DNA of 64,000 nucleotides, taken from positions 2,958,262 to 3,022,261 of the forward strand of contig NZ_FOBG01000001.1 of the NCBI RefSeq assembly GCF_900109645.1, in the 5' to 3' direction. The position numbers and the translations under genes are program-made. The stretch is from Duganella sp. CF402. GTDB lineage: Bacteria; Pseudomonadota; Gammaproteobacteria; Burkholderiales; Burkholderiaceae_D. The notes beneath the pieces are model-generated. The model was not told where the DNA came from. It ran no database searches and saw only the letters and a list, made by a program, of their open reading frames with translations. Positions 17,191 to 27,296 of the stretch are shown in pieces (the stretch's first letter is position 1; every line of letters starts with the position of its first letter).

Positions 17191-18000
17191 ATGTTAATCA
17201 AACGTAAATCCATCGAAAAAGTCGAATCTTCGCGCCCGGCCGCCCAAGCAAAAGCGCCGGCACCGGCCAAGGTGCGCAAGCCCAAGTATGCGCCGGTGAC
17301 CTTGTCGGAATTCGATGGCGTGCGTTACCTGCATTTCGGCACCGAGTGGGTACAGGGCGCGATGCGCATCCGCAAGCCGAACTGGCCAGAGCTCGAATAC
17401 GCGCAGCAAATGATGGCGTGGATGCTGTGGCAGGCCGAGCCGCGCCGCATCGCCCAGCTGGGCCTCGGCACGGCGGCGCTGACCAAGTTCTGCTACGCCA
17501 CCTTCCCGCAGGCGCAAGTCACCGCCATCGAGCTCAATCCATCGGTGATCACCATCTGCGAAACCATGTTCAAGCTGCCGCCCAACGACGAGCGCCTGCA
17601 AGTGCTGGAGCAAGATGCGCTGGACTTCGTCAACGACAAGGCCAACTTCAACACGCTCGATGCGCTGCAGGTCGACCTGTACGACGCCACCGCGCGCGGC
17701 CCGGTGCTGGACACGCCGGAGTTCTACCAGTCCTGCAACGCCTGCCTCAGCGACGACGGCATCATGACGGTCAACCTGTTCGGCGACCACCCGAGCTATG
17801 CGCGCAACCTCAAGGCCATCAAGTTCGCCTTTGCGCAGGTGATTTGCCTGCCGCAGGTACATGATGGTAACGTGGTCGCGATCGCCTTCAAGCGCAAGCG
17901 CGAGATCGACCTGCCGGCGCTGACGGCGCGGGCGACGCAGATCGTCGCCGAGACCAAGCTGCCGGCCAAGAGCTGGGTCAAAGGCATCACGGCGAAATAA
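17191..18000 (+). CDS. Spermidine synthase-like (polyamine aminopropyltransferase fold) protein
   Basis: 269 aa. The SAM-binding Rossmann core is visible: IAQLGLGTAALTKFCYATFP, then VTAIELNPSVI with an acidic Glu, then LQVLEQDALDFVND and ALQVDLYDATARGP. This matches the SpeE-like fold, but the polyamine-site signature of true SpeE (YHE/ GGGDG) is not seen. Substrate is therefore uncertain. The N-terminal Lys/Pro/Ala-rich 40 residues look disordered. An ATG at 17161 would add 10 residues; neither start has a clear ribosome site. It is 25 bases upstream of the ATPase gene. Confidence 0.75.
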   Translation: MLIKRKSIEKVESSRPAAQAKAPAPAKVRKPKYAPVTLSEFDGVRYLHFGTEWVQGAMRIRKPNWPELEYAQQMMAWMLWQAEPRRIAQLGLGTAALTKFCYATFPQAQVTAIELNPSVITICETMFKLPPNDERLQVLEQDALDFVNDKANFNTLDALQVDLYDATARGPVLDTPEFYQSCNACLSDDGIMTVNLFGDHPSYARNLKAIKFAFAQVICLPQVHDGNVVAIAFKRKREIDLPALTARATQIVAETKLPAKSWVKGITAK

Positions 18001-18025
18001 GTTTTCCTGAAAGGTTGGCCGCACA

Positions 18026-19798
<1,773 letters not shown>

Positions 19799-19806
19799 AA
19801 AGCCCT

Positions 19807-19834
19807 TTGCATTTTCCGGCAACCAGTCTATAAT
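19807..19834 (+). promoter_or_regulatory. Promoter of tRNA-Lys
   Basis: TTGCAT (19807-19812), 16-base spacer, TATAAT (19829-19834). The GC-rich stretch ACGGCC right after the -10 resembles a stringent discriminator. Confidence 0.75.
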
Positions 19835-19848
19835 ACGGCCTCTTTCGG

Positions 19849-19924
19849 GGGTCGTTAGCTCAGCTGGTAGAGCAGCGGACTTTTAATCCGTTGGTCGCAG
19901 GTTCGAATCCCGCACGGCCTACCA
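19849..19924 (+). tRNA. tRNA-Lys (anticodon TTT), encoded CCA
   Basis: 76 nt. It folds as acceptor GGGTCGT, D-arm GCTC...GAGC, anticodon arm CGGAC-TTTTAAT-CCG, and T-arm GCAGG-TTCGAAT-CCCGC, ending ACGGCCT-A-CCA. The anticodon is TTT. Compared with the common bacterial form (CCTGC, ACGACCC) the 3' side has three changes. These make G1-U72 and U4-G69 wobbles and one A-C mismatch in the T stem. It is probably still functional: promoter and terminator are intact. Confidence 0.93.
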
Positions 19925-19934
19925 CCGAATTCCT

Positions 19935-19964
19935 AAAAAAGCTTCCAACCGGAAGCTTTTTTTT
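19935..19964 (+). terminator. Terminator of tRNA-Lys
   Basis: 12-bp stem AAAAAAGCTTCC / GGAAGCTTTTTT with loop AACC, ending in eight T. Confidence 0.93.
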
Positions 19965-20026
19965 CGCCCATCATCCGTGTAAGCTAGGTGCAAAGAGCGC
20001 GAGGCGCCGGATTCTTTGGGGATGAT

Positions 20027-20809
20027 ATGACGGCTGGGCATGGCAAATGGAAACGGCTGCTGCTGGCAGCCTGCTGGATTCCTTTGCTGGCCGCCGCCGG
20101 GCCATCATCATCGCCAACGCTGCTGCGTACCGCCGCACAGGAAGGCACCGAACCCAAATTCATGGCCGCAGGAAAGAACCACATTGTCGGCCTGTGCATC
20201 GATATCATGCGCGCCATCGAGCAACTCGATCCCGGCCTGCGCTTCGTCGGCGACCAGAAATGGAAGCCGCTGATCCGCGCCTATTCCGAGCTCGAAACTG
20301 GCATCGAGGATGTGCAGTGCGCAGTCCAGCGCACTGCCGAACGCGAAAAGCGCTTCAACTTCATCGGCCCGGCGCTGTTCAGCATCGAATACCATTTCCT
20401 CGTGCGCAGCAACGACCCCATTGAAATCCACTCGTGGGACGACGTGCGCAAGCTGGCGCCCAATGGCGTGGTGCTGGTCAACCGTGGCTTCGCCGCCGGC
20501 GACATCCTGGCGGCGATGGGCGGCATCGAAGTCGACGCCAGCTCTACCCATCAGGAGCTGAATCTGCAAAAATTGATAGCCGGACGTGGCCGCCTGTATT
20601 TCCATCGCGGCCCCGGCCTGCAAAAGCTGCTCGAGCGGACCGACACCACCAGCAAGGTGAAGATCCTGCCGCAGGTGATGTACAGCGCCAAGCTGTATTT
20701 CGCCACCAACAAGCAGCTGGATGGCAAGATTGCCGATCGCGTCGCCGGCGCGCTGTTCACACTGGAGAAAAAAGGGGACTTGGAAAGGCTGATGCGCAAA
20801 TGGGACTAA
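20027..20809 (+). CDS. Periplasmic solute-binding family 3-like protein (first of tandem pair)
   Basis: 260 aa from the ATG at 20027. Signal peptide with core LLLAACWIPLLAAAG. The PBPb-like fold shows an N-terminal lobe AAQEGTEPKFMAAG...GLCIDIMRAIEQLDPGLRF, the middle region PALFSIEYHFLVRSNDPIEIHSWDDVRKL and the C-terminal helix ALFTLEKKGDLERLMRKW. It resembles amino acid-binding proteins, but no permease or ATPase is linked, so it may be a stand-alone sensor or scavenger. It overlaps the next, homologous gene by 10 bases. Confidence 0.78.
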   Translation: MTAGHGKWKRLLLAACWIPLLAAAGPSSSPTLLRTAAQEGTEPKFMAAGKNHIVGLCIDIMRAIEQLDPGLRFVGDQKWKPLIRAYSELETGIEDVQCAVQRTAEREKRFNFIGPALFSIEYHFLVRSNDPIEIHSWDDVRKLAPNGVVLVNRGFAAGDILAAMGGIEVDASSTHQELNLQKLIAGRGRLYFHRGPGLQKLLERTDTTSKVKILPQVMYSAKLYFATNKQLDGKIADRVAGALFTLEKKGDLERLMRKWD

Positions 20810-21579
20810 ACCTGCCACCTCGGTTGCAAGCGTTGCTGCTCTGCTGCGGCATGCTGGCGCTCGTCCCTGCCGCCCACGCCGCGCCCACCGTGCTGAAAGT
20901 GGTGGCGCAGGAAGGCACCGAGCCCAAGTTCATCCCGGCCGGCATCGGCCGCGTGGTCGGCCTGTGCGTCGACCTGTTCCGCGCGATTGAAAAGGTCGAG
21001 CCGAGTGTGCAATTCACCGGCGACCAGCAATGGCTGCCGCTGCTGCGCGCCCACTCCGAACTGGCCACCCACCAGCACGACGCCCTGTGCGCCGTGCAAC
21101 GCACCGACGAGCGCGCGCGCCAGTACATCTTCCTCGATCCGCCCCTGTTCCAGCTGCGCTATCAGCTGATTGTGCGCGCCGACGATCCGGTGGTCATCAA
21201 CAACTGGGACGATGTGCGCAAGCTCGGCCCGCAGGCCATCATCCTGACCAATCGCGGCTACGTCTCGCCGGACATGCTGGCCCGCCTCGGCGGCCTGCAG
21301 GTCGATCCCAGCGCCACCAGCCCGGCCATGAATCTGCAAAAACTGATCGCCGGGCGCGGCCGCTTTTTCCTGCACCGCGCGCCCGGCATGCAAGGCTTTA
21401 TCGAGCGCGCCGGTGCGGCCCAGAAAGTCAAGATCCTGCCGACCGTGATGATCACCAGCGACGTCTTCATGGCGATGGGCACCCACGTCGATCCGGCCGT
21501 GCGCCAGCGCGTGCAGCGCGCCATCGAACAGCTGGAAAAGTCCGGCGAGATGCTGCGCTTGTTGAAAAAGTGGGAGTGA
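20800..21579 (+). CDS. Periplasmic solute-binding family 3-like protein (second of tandem pair)
   Basis: 259 aa. Signal peptide MGLNLPPRLQALLLCCGML...PAAHA. It is a clear paralogue of the upstream gene: both share AQEGTEPKF, VGLC-D--RAIE, GDQ-W-PL-RA-SEL, WDDVRKL, MNLQKLIAGRGR and a C-terminal EK-G---RL--KW. The ATG at 20800 lies inside the end of the first gene, so the pair arose by tandem duplication and is co-translated. The ligand is unknown. It ends flush against the convergent PhzF gene with no bases between. Confidence 0.78.
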   Translation: MGLNLPPRLQALLLCCGMLALVPAAHAAPTVLKVVAQEGTEPKFIPAGIGRVVGLCVDLFRAIEKVEPSVQFTGDQQWLPLLRAHSELATHQHDALCAVQRTDERARQYIFLDPPLFQLRYQLIVRADDPVVINNWDDVRKLGPQAIILTNRGYVSPDMLARLGGLQVDPSATSPAMNLQKLIAGRGRFFLHRAPGMQGFIERAGAAQKVKILPTVMITSDVFMAMGTHVDPAVRQRVQRAIEQLEKSGEMLRLLKKWE

Positions 21580-22425
21580 TTACTCGCCGATCATGCGGGC
21601 CTTGCCCGACACCCGGATCGAACTGCCCGCCTCATCCGGAATCTGCACCTGCAGGTGGCAAGGCGCGCCCATGTCTTCGCCCTGGATGATGTCGATCGCG
21701 CCGCCGTGCGGCCAATCGAGGTCGCGCAGATAGCCCGCCAGCGCCGCCGCTGCCGCACCGGTGGCCGGATCCTCGTACACGCCGCTCGACGCAAACGGAT
21801 TGCGCGCATGGAAGCGCTGCGGCGTTTCCGCATGCACCAGCGAGATGGTGGTCAGGCCGTAGCGCTGCATCAGACTGCGGCCCGCGCCCAGCTCGTAGCG
21901 CATGGCGCGCAGCTTGTCGCGGCTGGCCAGCGCCAGCACCAGGTGGTGCACGCCGCCGCTGGCGATCGCCGGCGGAATGCGGTCATCGAGATCGGACACG
22001 GAATAGCCGAACAATTTCAAGGCCTCCTGCACCAGCGCCGGCGATGCGGGCGAACTGGAGGTGGCCGGCGATTGCAGTGCGGCGGTCGCGCCATTGCCGT
22101 GGGCGCGGCCCTCGACCGTGACCTTCGCGTGGTTGGTGGTCAGCGGAAAAATACCATCGCCATTCTGCTGCGCCAGCACGGCGCCCAGCGCGATGGTGGC
22201 GTGGCCGCAAAACGCCACCTCGCCATCCGGCGAAAAATAGCGCACGCGCCAGCCGTCGCCCTGCGGCGCGGCAAACACGGTTTCCGAATAGCCCATTTCG
22301 GCAGCGATGCGCTGCATGGCCGGCTCCTCCGGCAACGAGGCGCGGATCATCACGCCGGCGGGATTGCCGCCCTCTTCACCTGTGGTGAAGGCGGCAACCT
22401 TGTGAACTTTGGTAATGGTCTGCAT
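21580..22425 (-). CDS. PhzF family isomerase-like protein
   Basis: 281 aa from the ATG at 22425, preceded by GGAG. Family marks are the N-terminal VAAFTTGEEGGNPAGVMI, the active-site glutamate in GYSETVFA (Glu48), the strand RYFSPDGEVAFCGHATIAL and the second-half VYEDPATGAAAAALAGYL. Most PhzF-family proteins in non-phenazine producers have unknown substrates. There are no phenazine genes here, so only the fold and isomerase-type chemistry can be asserted. Confidence 0.9.
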   Translation of the reverse strand: MQTITKVHKVAAFTTGEEGGNPAGVMIRASLPEEPAMQRIAAEMGYSETVFAAPQGDGWRVRYFSPDGEVAFCGHATIALGAVLAQQNGDGIFPLTTNHAKVTVEGRAHGNGATAALQSPATSSSPASPALVQEALKLFGYSVSDLDDRIPPAIASGGVHHLVLALASRDKLRAMRYELGAGRSLMQRYGLTTISLVHAETPQRFHARNPFASSGVYEDPATGAAAAALAGYLRDLDWPHGGAIDIIQGEDMGAPCHLQVQIPDEAGSSIRVSGKARMIGE

Positions 22426-22520
22426 GATGTCTCCGAGATCGATAGGATAGATAACTTGATTGACAGCAATGACGGTAATGGCCACTATCTTTGTTTCACT
22501 GACTTTTTAGCGAACTCGCC

Positions 22521-24632
22521 ATGACTATACCGCGACTTTCTCTTCTTGCCTTCATCATTTCGGCCCAGTTGACGGGCCAGGCTTTTGCGGCCGATCCCGT
22601 AGCAGCCAAACACGCCATCACGCACGAGGATGTATGGCTGATGAAGCGTGTCGGCGCACCACAGCCTAGCCCCGACGGCAAATGGACCGTGTTCTCCGTC
22701 ACCGATCCCGCCTACGACAGCAAGGACCAATGGTCCGACCTGTGGATCAAATCGCTAAGCGATGACAGCCCTGCCCGTCGGCTGACTTTCAGCAAGGGAG
22801 GCGAAGGCGCGATCAACTGGTCGCCGGACAGCAAGCAGCTGATCTTCGTCGCCAAGCGCGACGGCGACGACGCCGGCCAGATCTATCGCATCGACGTGGC
22901 CGGCGGCGGCGAAGCCCAGCGCCTGACCACGCTCACCCTGGGCGCGCGCCAGCCGAAGTTCAGCCCGGACGGCAAGCAGATCCTGTTCGTCAGCGACATC
23001 TTCCCCGGCAACGCCAACGAGGAAGACGTGAAGAAAACCGCCAAGGAACGCAAGGACCGCAAGGTCAGCGCGCGCGCCTACGAAAGCTTCCCGCCGCGCT
23101 TCTTCGACAAATGGCTGGACGACAAACAAGTGCGCCTGTTCGTGATGGCGGCCGACGCCAATGCCAAGCCGCGCGACCTGCTGAGCGGCAGCAAGCTGGC
23201 GGCGCTGCCGGGCTTCGGCGGCGGCCAGGGCGATGAAGGCCAGTCGCTCGATGCGATCTGGGCGCCGGACAGCAAGGCCGTCGTGTTCTCGGCCTCGACC
23301 AACCGCGACCAGCTGGCGCGCGCCTCGGCCTACACGCAAATCTACAGCCTGCCGGTGGCCGGCGGCGAAGCCACCCAGCTGACCGCCGACAAGCACAGCT
23401 ACAGCAACCTCAAGTTCAGCGCCGACGGCAAGACCCTGTTCACGCTGACCGAAGCTGAGGAAGAAGGCAAAGTCTACGACGTCAGCCGCCTGGCCAGCCT
23501 GGCCTGGCCGGTGACCAACCCGACGCCAAAAATCCTGACCGCGTCGCTGGACCGCTCGATCTCGCGCTACGCACTGCCGGCCGGCAGCAACCGCGTGGTG
23601 TTCAGCTTCGAACACGCGGGCCTGGAACAGCTGCACTCGGTCAGCTACGCCGGCGGCGACGTGCGCGACGAGCCATCGCTGCCAACCGGCAGCATCAACT
23701 CGCTGAACGCGGGCGGCAAGGCGCTGGTGGGCGTGTGGGAATCGTCGATCAATCCGCCGGAGGTGTACGCCTTCGGCAACGGCGCGCCGAAGCGCCTGAC
23801 CTCGTTCAACACCGAGCGCGCGGCCAGCATCGACTGGCAAGCGCCTGAACACTTCTGGTTCAAGGCCAGCGACGGCCGCATGATCCACAACATGATCGTC
23901 AAGCCGGCCAACTTCGACCCGAACAAGAAGTACCCGCTGTTCGCGGTGATCCACGGTGGCGCCGCCAATATGTGGCGCGACCAGTTCGTGATCCGCTGGA
24001 ACTACCACCTGCTGGCGCAACCGGGCTACGTGGTGCTGCTGACCGACTACAAAGGCTCGACCGGCTACGGCGAGGAATTCGCGCGCGCGATCCAGGGCGA
24101 TCCACTCAAAGGCCCAGGCGACGAAGTCAACGAAGCGGTCGATGAAGCCGTCAAAAAATACAGCTACGTCGACGGCAGCAAACTGGCCGCAGGCGGCGCC
24201 AGCTACGGCGGCCACCTGGCCAACTGGCTGCAAGCGACCACCACGCGCTACAAGGCCATCGTCTCGCACGCGGGCGAGATGGACCTGATCATGCAATGGG
24301 GCACCAGCGACAGCGTGTGGGGCCGCGAGGTCAACAGCGGCGGCCCGGTGTGGGGCGACAAGGCCGTGTGGCGCGAGCAAAGCCCGGTCCTGCAAGGCGG
24401 CAACCACGCCAAGGGCACCGGCTTTAGCACACCGATCCTGATCTCGGTTGGCGAGCTCGACTACCGCGTGCCGGCCAACAACGCGCTGATGAACTTCGCC
24501 ACCCAGCAACGCCTGAATGTGCCGAGCAAGCTGTTAGTATTCCCGGACGAGAACCACTGGATTCTCAAAGGCGAGAACAGCCGCTACTTCTACAGCGAAG
24601 TGCACGGCTGGTTGGCGAAATACCTCAAATAA
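22521..24632 (+). CDS. S9-family (prolyl oligopeptidase-type) exported peptidase
   Basis: 703 aa. Signal peptide MTIPRLSLLAFIISAQLTG...AFA. The N-terminal half is a WD40/beta-propeller with repeated SPDGK/WSPDSKQ blades. The C-terminal half is an alpha/beta-hydrolase with nucleophile Ser561 in GGASYGGHLA, Asp647 (GELDYRVP) and His679 (DENHWI). This is the acylaminoacyl-peptidase/DPP subgroup. It probably cleaves oligopeptides in the periplasm. It is single or paired with the MAPEG gene 12 bases downstream. Confidence 0.93.
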   Translation: MTIPRLSLLAFIISAQLTGQAFAADPVAAKHAITHEDVWLMKRVGAPQPSPDGKWTVFSVTDPAYDSKDQWSDLWIKSLSDDSPARRLTFSKGGEGAINWSPDSKQLIFVAKRDGDDAGQIYRIDVAGGGEAQRLTTLTLGARQPKFSPDGKQILFVSDIFPGNANEEDVKKTAKERKDRKVSARAYESFPPRFFDKWLDDKQVRLFVMAADANAKPRDLLSGSKLAALPGFGGGQGDEGQSLDAIWAPDSKAVVFSASTNRDQLARASAYTQIYSLPVAGGEATQLTADKHSYSNLKFSADGKTLFTLTEAEEEGKVYDVSRLASLAWPVTNPTPKILTASLDRSISRYALPAGSNRVVFSFEHAGLEQLHSVSYAGGDVRDEPSLPTGSINSLNAGGKALVGVWESSINPPEVYAFGNGAPKRLTSFNTERAASIDWQAPEHFWFKASDGRMIHNMIVKPANFDPNKKYPLFAVIHGGAANMWRDQFVIRWNYHLLAQPGYVVLLTDYKGSTGYGEEFARAIQGDPLKGPGDEVNEAVDEAVKKYSYVDGSKLAAGGASYGGHLANWLQATTTRYKAIVSHAGEMDLIMQWGTSDSVWGREVNSGGPVWGDKAVWREQSPVLQGGNHAKGTGFSTPILISVGELDYRVPANNALMNFATQQRLNVPSKLLVFPDENHWILKGENSRYFYSEVHGWLAKYLK

Positions 24633-24644
24633 CAAGGAGACTGT

Positions 24645-25025
24645 ATGACGATTGCAAACTGGTGCGTGATGATTGCCTGCCTGCTGCCCACGGCGACCGT
24701 GGGCCTGGCGAAAATCACATCGCGTGGCGCGGAAGCTTATAACAACAAGCGTCCGCGCGAGTGGGTGTCTGGACTGCAGGGCTGGAAAGCGCGCGCCAAC
24801 GCGGCGCAGCTGAACGGCTTTGAAGCGCTGCCGCTGTTCATCGCGGCCGTGGTACTGGCCCAGCAGGCGCATGCGGACCAGGGACGCATCGATCAGCTGG
24901 CGATGGCCTTCATCGCGGCGCGGCTGGTGTACGTCGCCATGTACCTGGCCAACCAGCATGTGTTGCGCACGCTGGTGTGGGTGGGCGGCGTTGCCATCAG
25001 CATCGCCATCCTCACCCTCGCCTAA
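24645..25025 (+). CDS. MAPEG-family membrane protein
   Basis: 126 aa with four hydrophobic segments. The diagnostic AAQLNGFEALPLFIAAVVLA and FIAARLVYVAMYLAN pattern is that of MAPEG (glutathione/eicosanoid-type) proteins. Bacterial members are mostly uncharacterised and some show glutathione transferase or peroxidase activity. It starts 12 bases after the S9 peptidase with AAGGAG before its ATG, so it is likely in the same transcript. Confidence 0.88.
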   Translation: MTIANWCVMIACLLPTATVGLAKITSRGAEAYNNKRPREWVSGLQGWKARANAAQLNGFEALPLFIAAVVLAQQAHADQGRIDQLAMAFIAARLVYVAMYLANQHVLRTLVWVGGVAISIAILTLA

Positions 25026-25030
25026 GCCGA

Positions 25031-26338
25031 CTAAGCCGCCTTGGCCTGTGCAGGCGCTGCTGCGGCAGCGCTTGCCGGTTTGCGGACCAGCAGGATAATC
25101 GCCGCCGCCACCAGACAGGCCGCACCGGCCGCAAACAACGCCGGATCGTAGGTCAGCAGCAAAGTGCGCACACGGCCCGCGCCGTAAGCCGCGACTGCCG
25201 CGCCCAGCTGGTGGGCCGCAAAGATCCAGCCGAATACCATCCCCGCCTTTTCCTTGCCGAACGTGGCGCCTGCCAAACGGACCGTCGGCGGCACCGTCGC
25301 AATCCAGTCCAACCCGTAGAACATGGCGAACATCGACAAGCCATACAGCGTGAATTCCGAATACGGCAGCCACAGCAGTGACAAGCCGCGCAAGCCGTAG
25401 TACATGAACAGCAGCTTGCGGTTATCGTAGCGGTCCGACAGCCAGCCCGACGCAATCGTGCCGACCAGGTCGAACGCGCCCATCATCGCCAGCACCGAGG
25501 CCGCCGGCACCGGGCCGAGACCGGCGTCGCCGCACAGCGAAATGAAGTGAGTCTGGATCAGGCCATTCGTGCTCAGGCCGCAGATGAAGAAGGTGCCGGC
25601 CAAAATCCAGAACACGCGGCTGCGCGAGGCTTCCGCCAGAATCTTGAACGGCGTGGCAAAGGTAACGCGCATGGCCGGCGCGGCAGCGGCGACCGGCGTG
25701 CCGGCAGCGGCGCCATACGGTGCCAGGCCCACATCGCTCGGGCGATTGCGCATCAGCAGATACACCGCCACCGCCATTACCGCGCAGGCGACCAGCACCG
25801 GCATCACCGCCAAGCGCCAGCCGAAACGCTCGATCATCCACGCCGCCACTGGCAGGAAGATCAGCTGGCCGGTAGCCGAGCTGGCCGTCAGGATGCCCAC
25901 CACCAAGCCGCGATGGCTGTCGAACCAGCGATTCGACACCACCGCGCTCAACACCAGCGCCGTCATGCCCGAGCCGACGCCCAGCATCACGCCCCAAAAC
26001 AGCACCAGGTGCCAGAACTGCGTCATCTGCGTGGCCAGCGCCATGCCGGCTGCCACCAGCGTCAGCGCCGTCACCACCACATTGCGCAGGCCGAAGCGTT
26101 CCATCAGGATGGCGGCAAACGGTCCCATCAGACCAAACAGTGCGAAACGCACTGCCAGCGCCGACGAAATCTGCTCCACGTCCCAGCCGAACTCCTTCGA
26201 CAGCGGCTGCAGCAAGGCGCCCGGCAAGCCGAGCGCGGCGGACGACGACAGCGCGGTCAGGAAGGTCAGGGTCACGATGACCCAGGAAAAATGCAGGCCG
26301 CGCCGCTGCAGCCAGTTGGATAACGGTTGTGCAAACAT
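25031..26338 (-). CDS. MFS transporter
   Basis: 435 aa, 12 predicted membrane segments. The ATG at 26338 follows GAGGAT; the open frame begins slightly upstream at a GTG. The N-half has the motif-A-like LMGPFAAILMERFGLRN, and the first segment HFSWVIVTLTFLTALSSSAALGLP is typical of oxalate/formate-type or metabolite MFS carriers. The C-terminus is Ala-rich. Substrate cannot be read from the sequence. It converges with the MAPEG gene, with 5 bases between. Confidence 0.88.
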   Translation of the reverse strand: MFAQPLSNWLQRRGLHFSWVIVTLTFLTALSSSAALGLPGALLQPLSKEFGWDVEQISSALAVRFALFGLMGPFAAILMERFGLRNVVVTALTLVAAGMALATQMTQFWHLVLFWGVMLGVGSGMTALVLSAVVSNRWFDSHRGLVVGILTASSATGQLIFLPVAAWMIERFGWRLAVMPVLVACAVMAVAVYLLMRNRPSDVGLAPYGAAAGTPVAAAAPAMRVTFATPFKILAEASRSRVFWILAGTFFICGLSTNGLIQTHFISLCGDAGLGPVPAASVLAMMGAFDLVGTIASGWLSDRYDNRKLLFMYYGLRGLSLLWLPYSEFTLYGLSMFAMFYGLDWIATVPPTVRLAGATFGKEKAGMVFGWIFAAHQLGAAVAAYGAGRVRTLLLTYDPALFAAGAACLVAAAIILLVRKPASAAAAAPAQAKAA

Positions 26339-26416
26339 GAAGATCCTCACGATAGCGATGCGCGCCGGAAGGCACGCTTGCGCCCATTTTAGATTATGAT
26401 CATCATGAATACAAGC

Positions 26417-26463
26417 AAAAAAGGTGGCGCCCGGCCGCGTTGGGGGATACGCGGCCGGGCGCC
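26417..26463 (-). terminator. Terminator of the BON-domain gene
   Basis: 15-bp perfect stem GGCGCCCGGCCGCGT (26426-26440) / ACGCGGCCGGGCGCC (26449-26463), 8-base loop. On the minus strand six T (26422-26417) follow after ACC. It is very stable. Confidence 0.88.
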
Positions 26464-26498
26464 GGGGCGGAGCGAGGTTGGGGTGGCCCGCCTGCCCT

Positions 26499-27209
26499 TT
26501 ACTTGATGCGCAGGGAACTTTGCACTTTATTCACGCCCTTCACATTACGCGCCACGTCCACCGCTTTATCGACTTCCGCCTGCGATGGCACGAAGCCGCT
26601 CAGCATCACGGTGCCGTTGGTGGTTTCCACGTGCACGTCCAGCGATTTCAGCGCCGGCTCGGCCAGCAGTTCGGTTTTCACCTTGGTGGTGATGGCGGAG
26701 TCAGCCAGCGCGTCCTTGGCCAGCGCGGTTTTCGAACGCGCTTCGCAACCGGCCTTGTCGGTGCCGGTCATGGCGCTGCAATCGATGCCGGTTTGCGCCG
26801 TATCAGCGGCCTGCTTGCCGGCCTTGGCATCCTGCACCCAGGCCGTGTGCTGCGACTTGGCGCCGCTCAGGCAGCTATCCTTGTCGGCACCGGTCTTGGT
26901 TGCGCACTGGGCCTTGGCCAGGTTGTAGTTGGCGTCGGCGATATTGATCTGGGCTTTTTCGATGGACTTTTTATCGTTCTTGTACTGCAGGGCGGCGGTC
27001 GACTCCGCATTCGCGCGGTTGACCTTGGCCTGCTCCTGGCAGACATCCTTGGCGTTGCCGGATTGTGCATCGCAGGCCGCCTTGGCGGTTTTATAGTCGG
27101 CGTCGGATTTGGTGATCGCCGCTTTGTACGCCACCGTATCGTTGTTCGGCGAGGCAGCAAAGGCAGCACTGGCGGCGGAGGCCAGTACGAAACAGAGCAG
27201 TTTGTTCAT
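26499..27209 (-). CDS. Exported BON-domain protein with Cys-pair repeats
   Basis: 236 aa. Signal peptide ends around AAFAAS (residue 19). The C-terminal domain (about 170-236) is a BON domain, DVHVETTNGTVMLSGFVPS...RNVKGVNKVQSSLRIK, related to OsmY and thought to bind phospholipid or outer membrane. The N-terminal part is unusual: Cys-x3-[ST]-G-x2-K-x2-Cys occurs three times, at 46-57, 102-113 and 144-155, separated by Ala/Lys-rich helix. Each pair could form a disulfide in the periplasm. Start at 27209 with GAGGG upstream. Confidence 0.85.
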   Translation of the reverse strand: MNKLLCFVLASAASAAFAASPNNDTVAYKAAITKSDADYKTAKAACDAQSGNAKDVCQEQAKVNRANAESTAALQYKNDKKSIEKAQINIADANYNLAKAQCATKTGADKDSCLSGAKSQHTAWVQDAKAGKQAADTAQTGIDCSAMTGTDKAGCEARSKTALAKDALADSAITTKVKTELLAEPALKSLDVHVETTNGTVMLSGFVPSQAEVDKAVDVARNVKGVNKVQSSLRIK

Positions 27210-27296
27210 GATGTGTCCCTCTTGTGGTGGTTGGTGGACACCATTAAACGCCCGCACAGCGCCTCGCTCCGTGCGGAAACGTACACAGAAGGGAAA

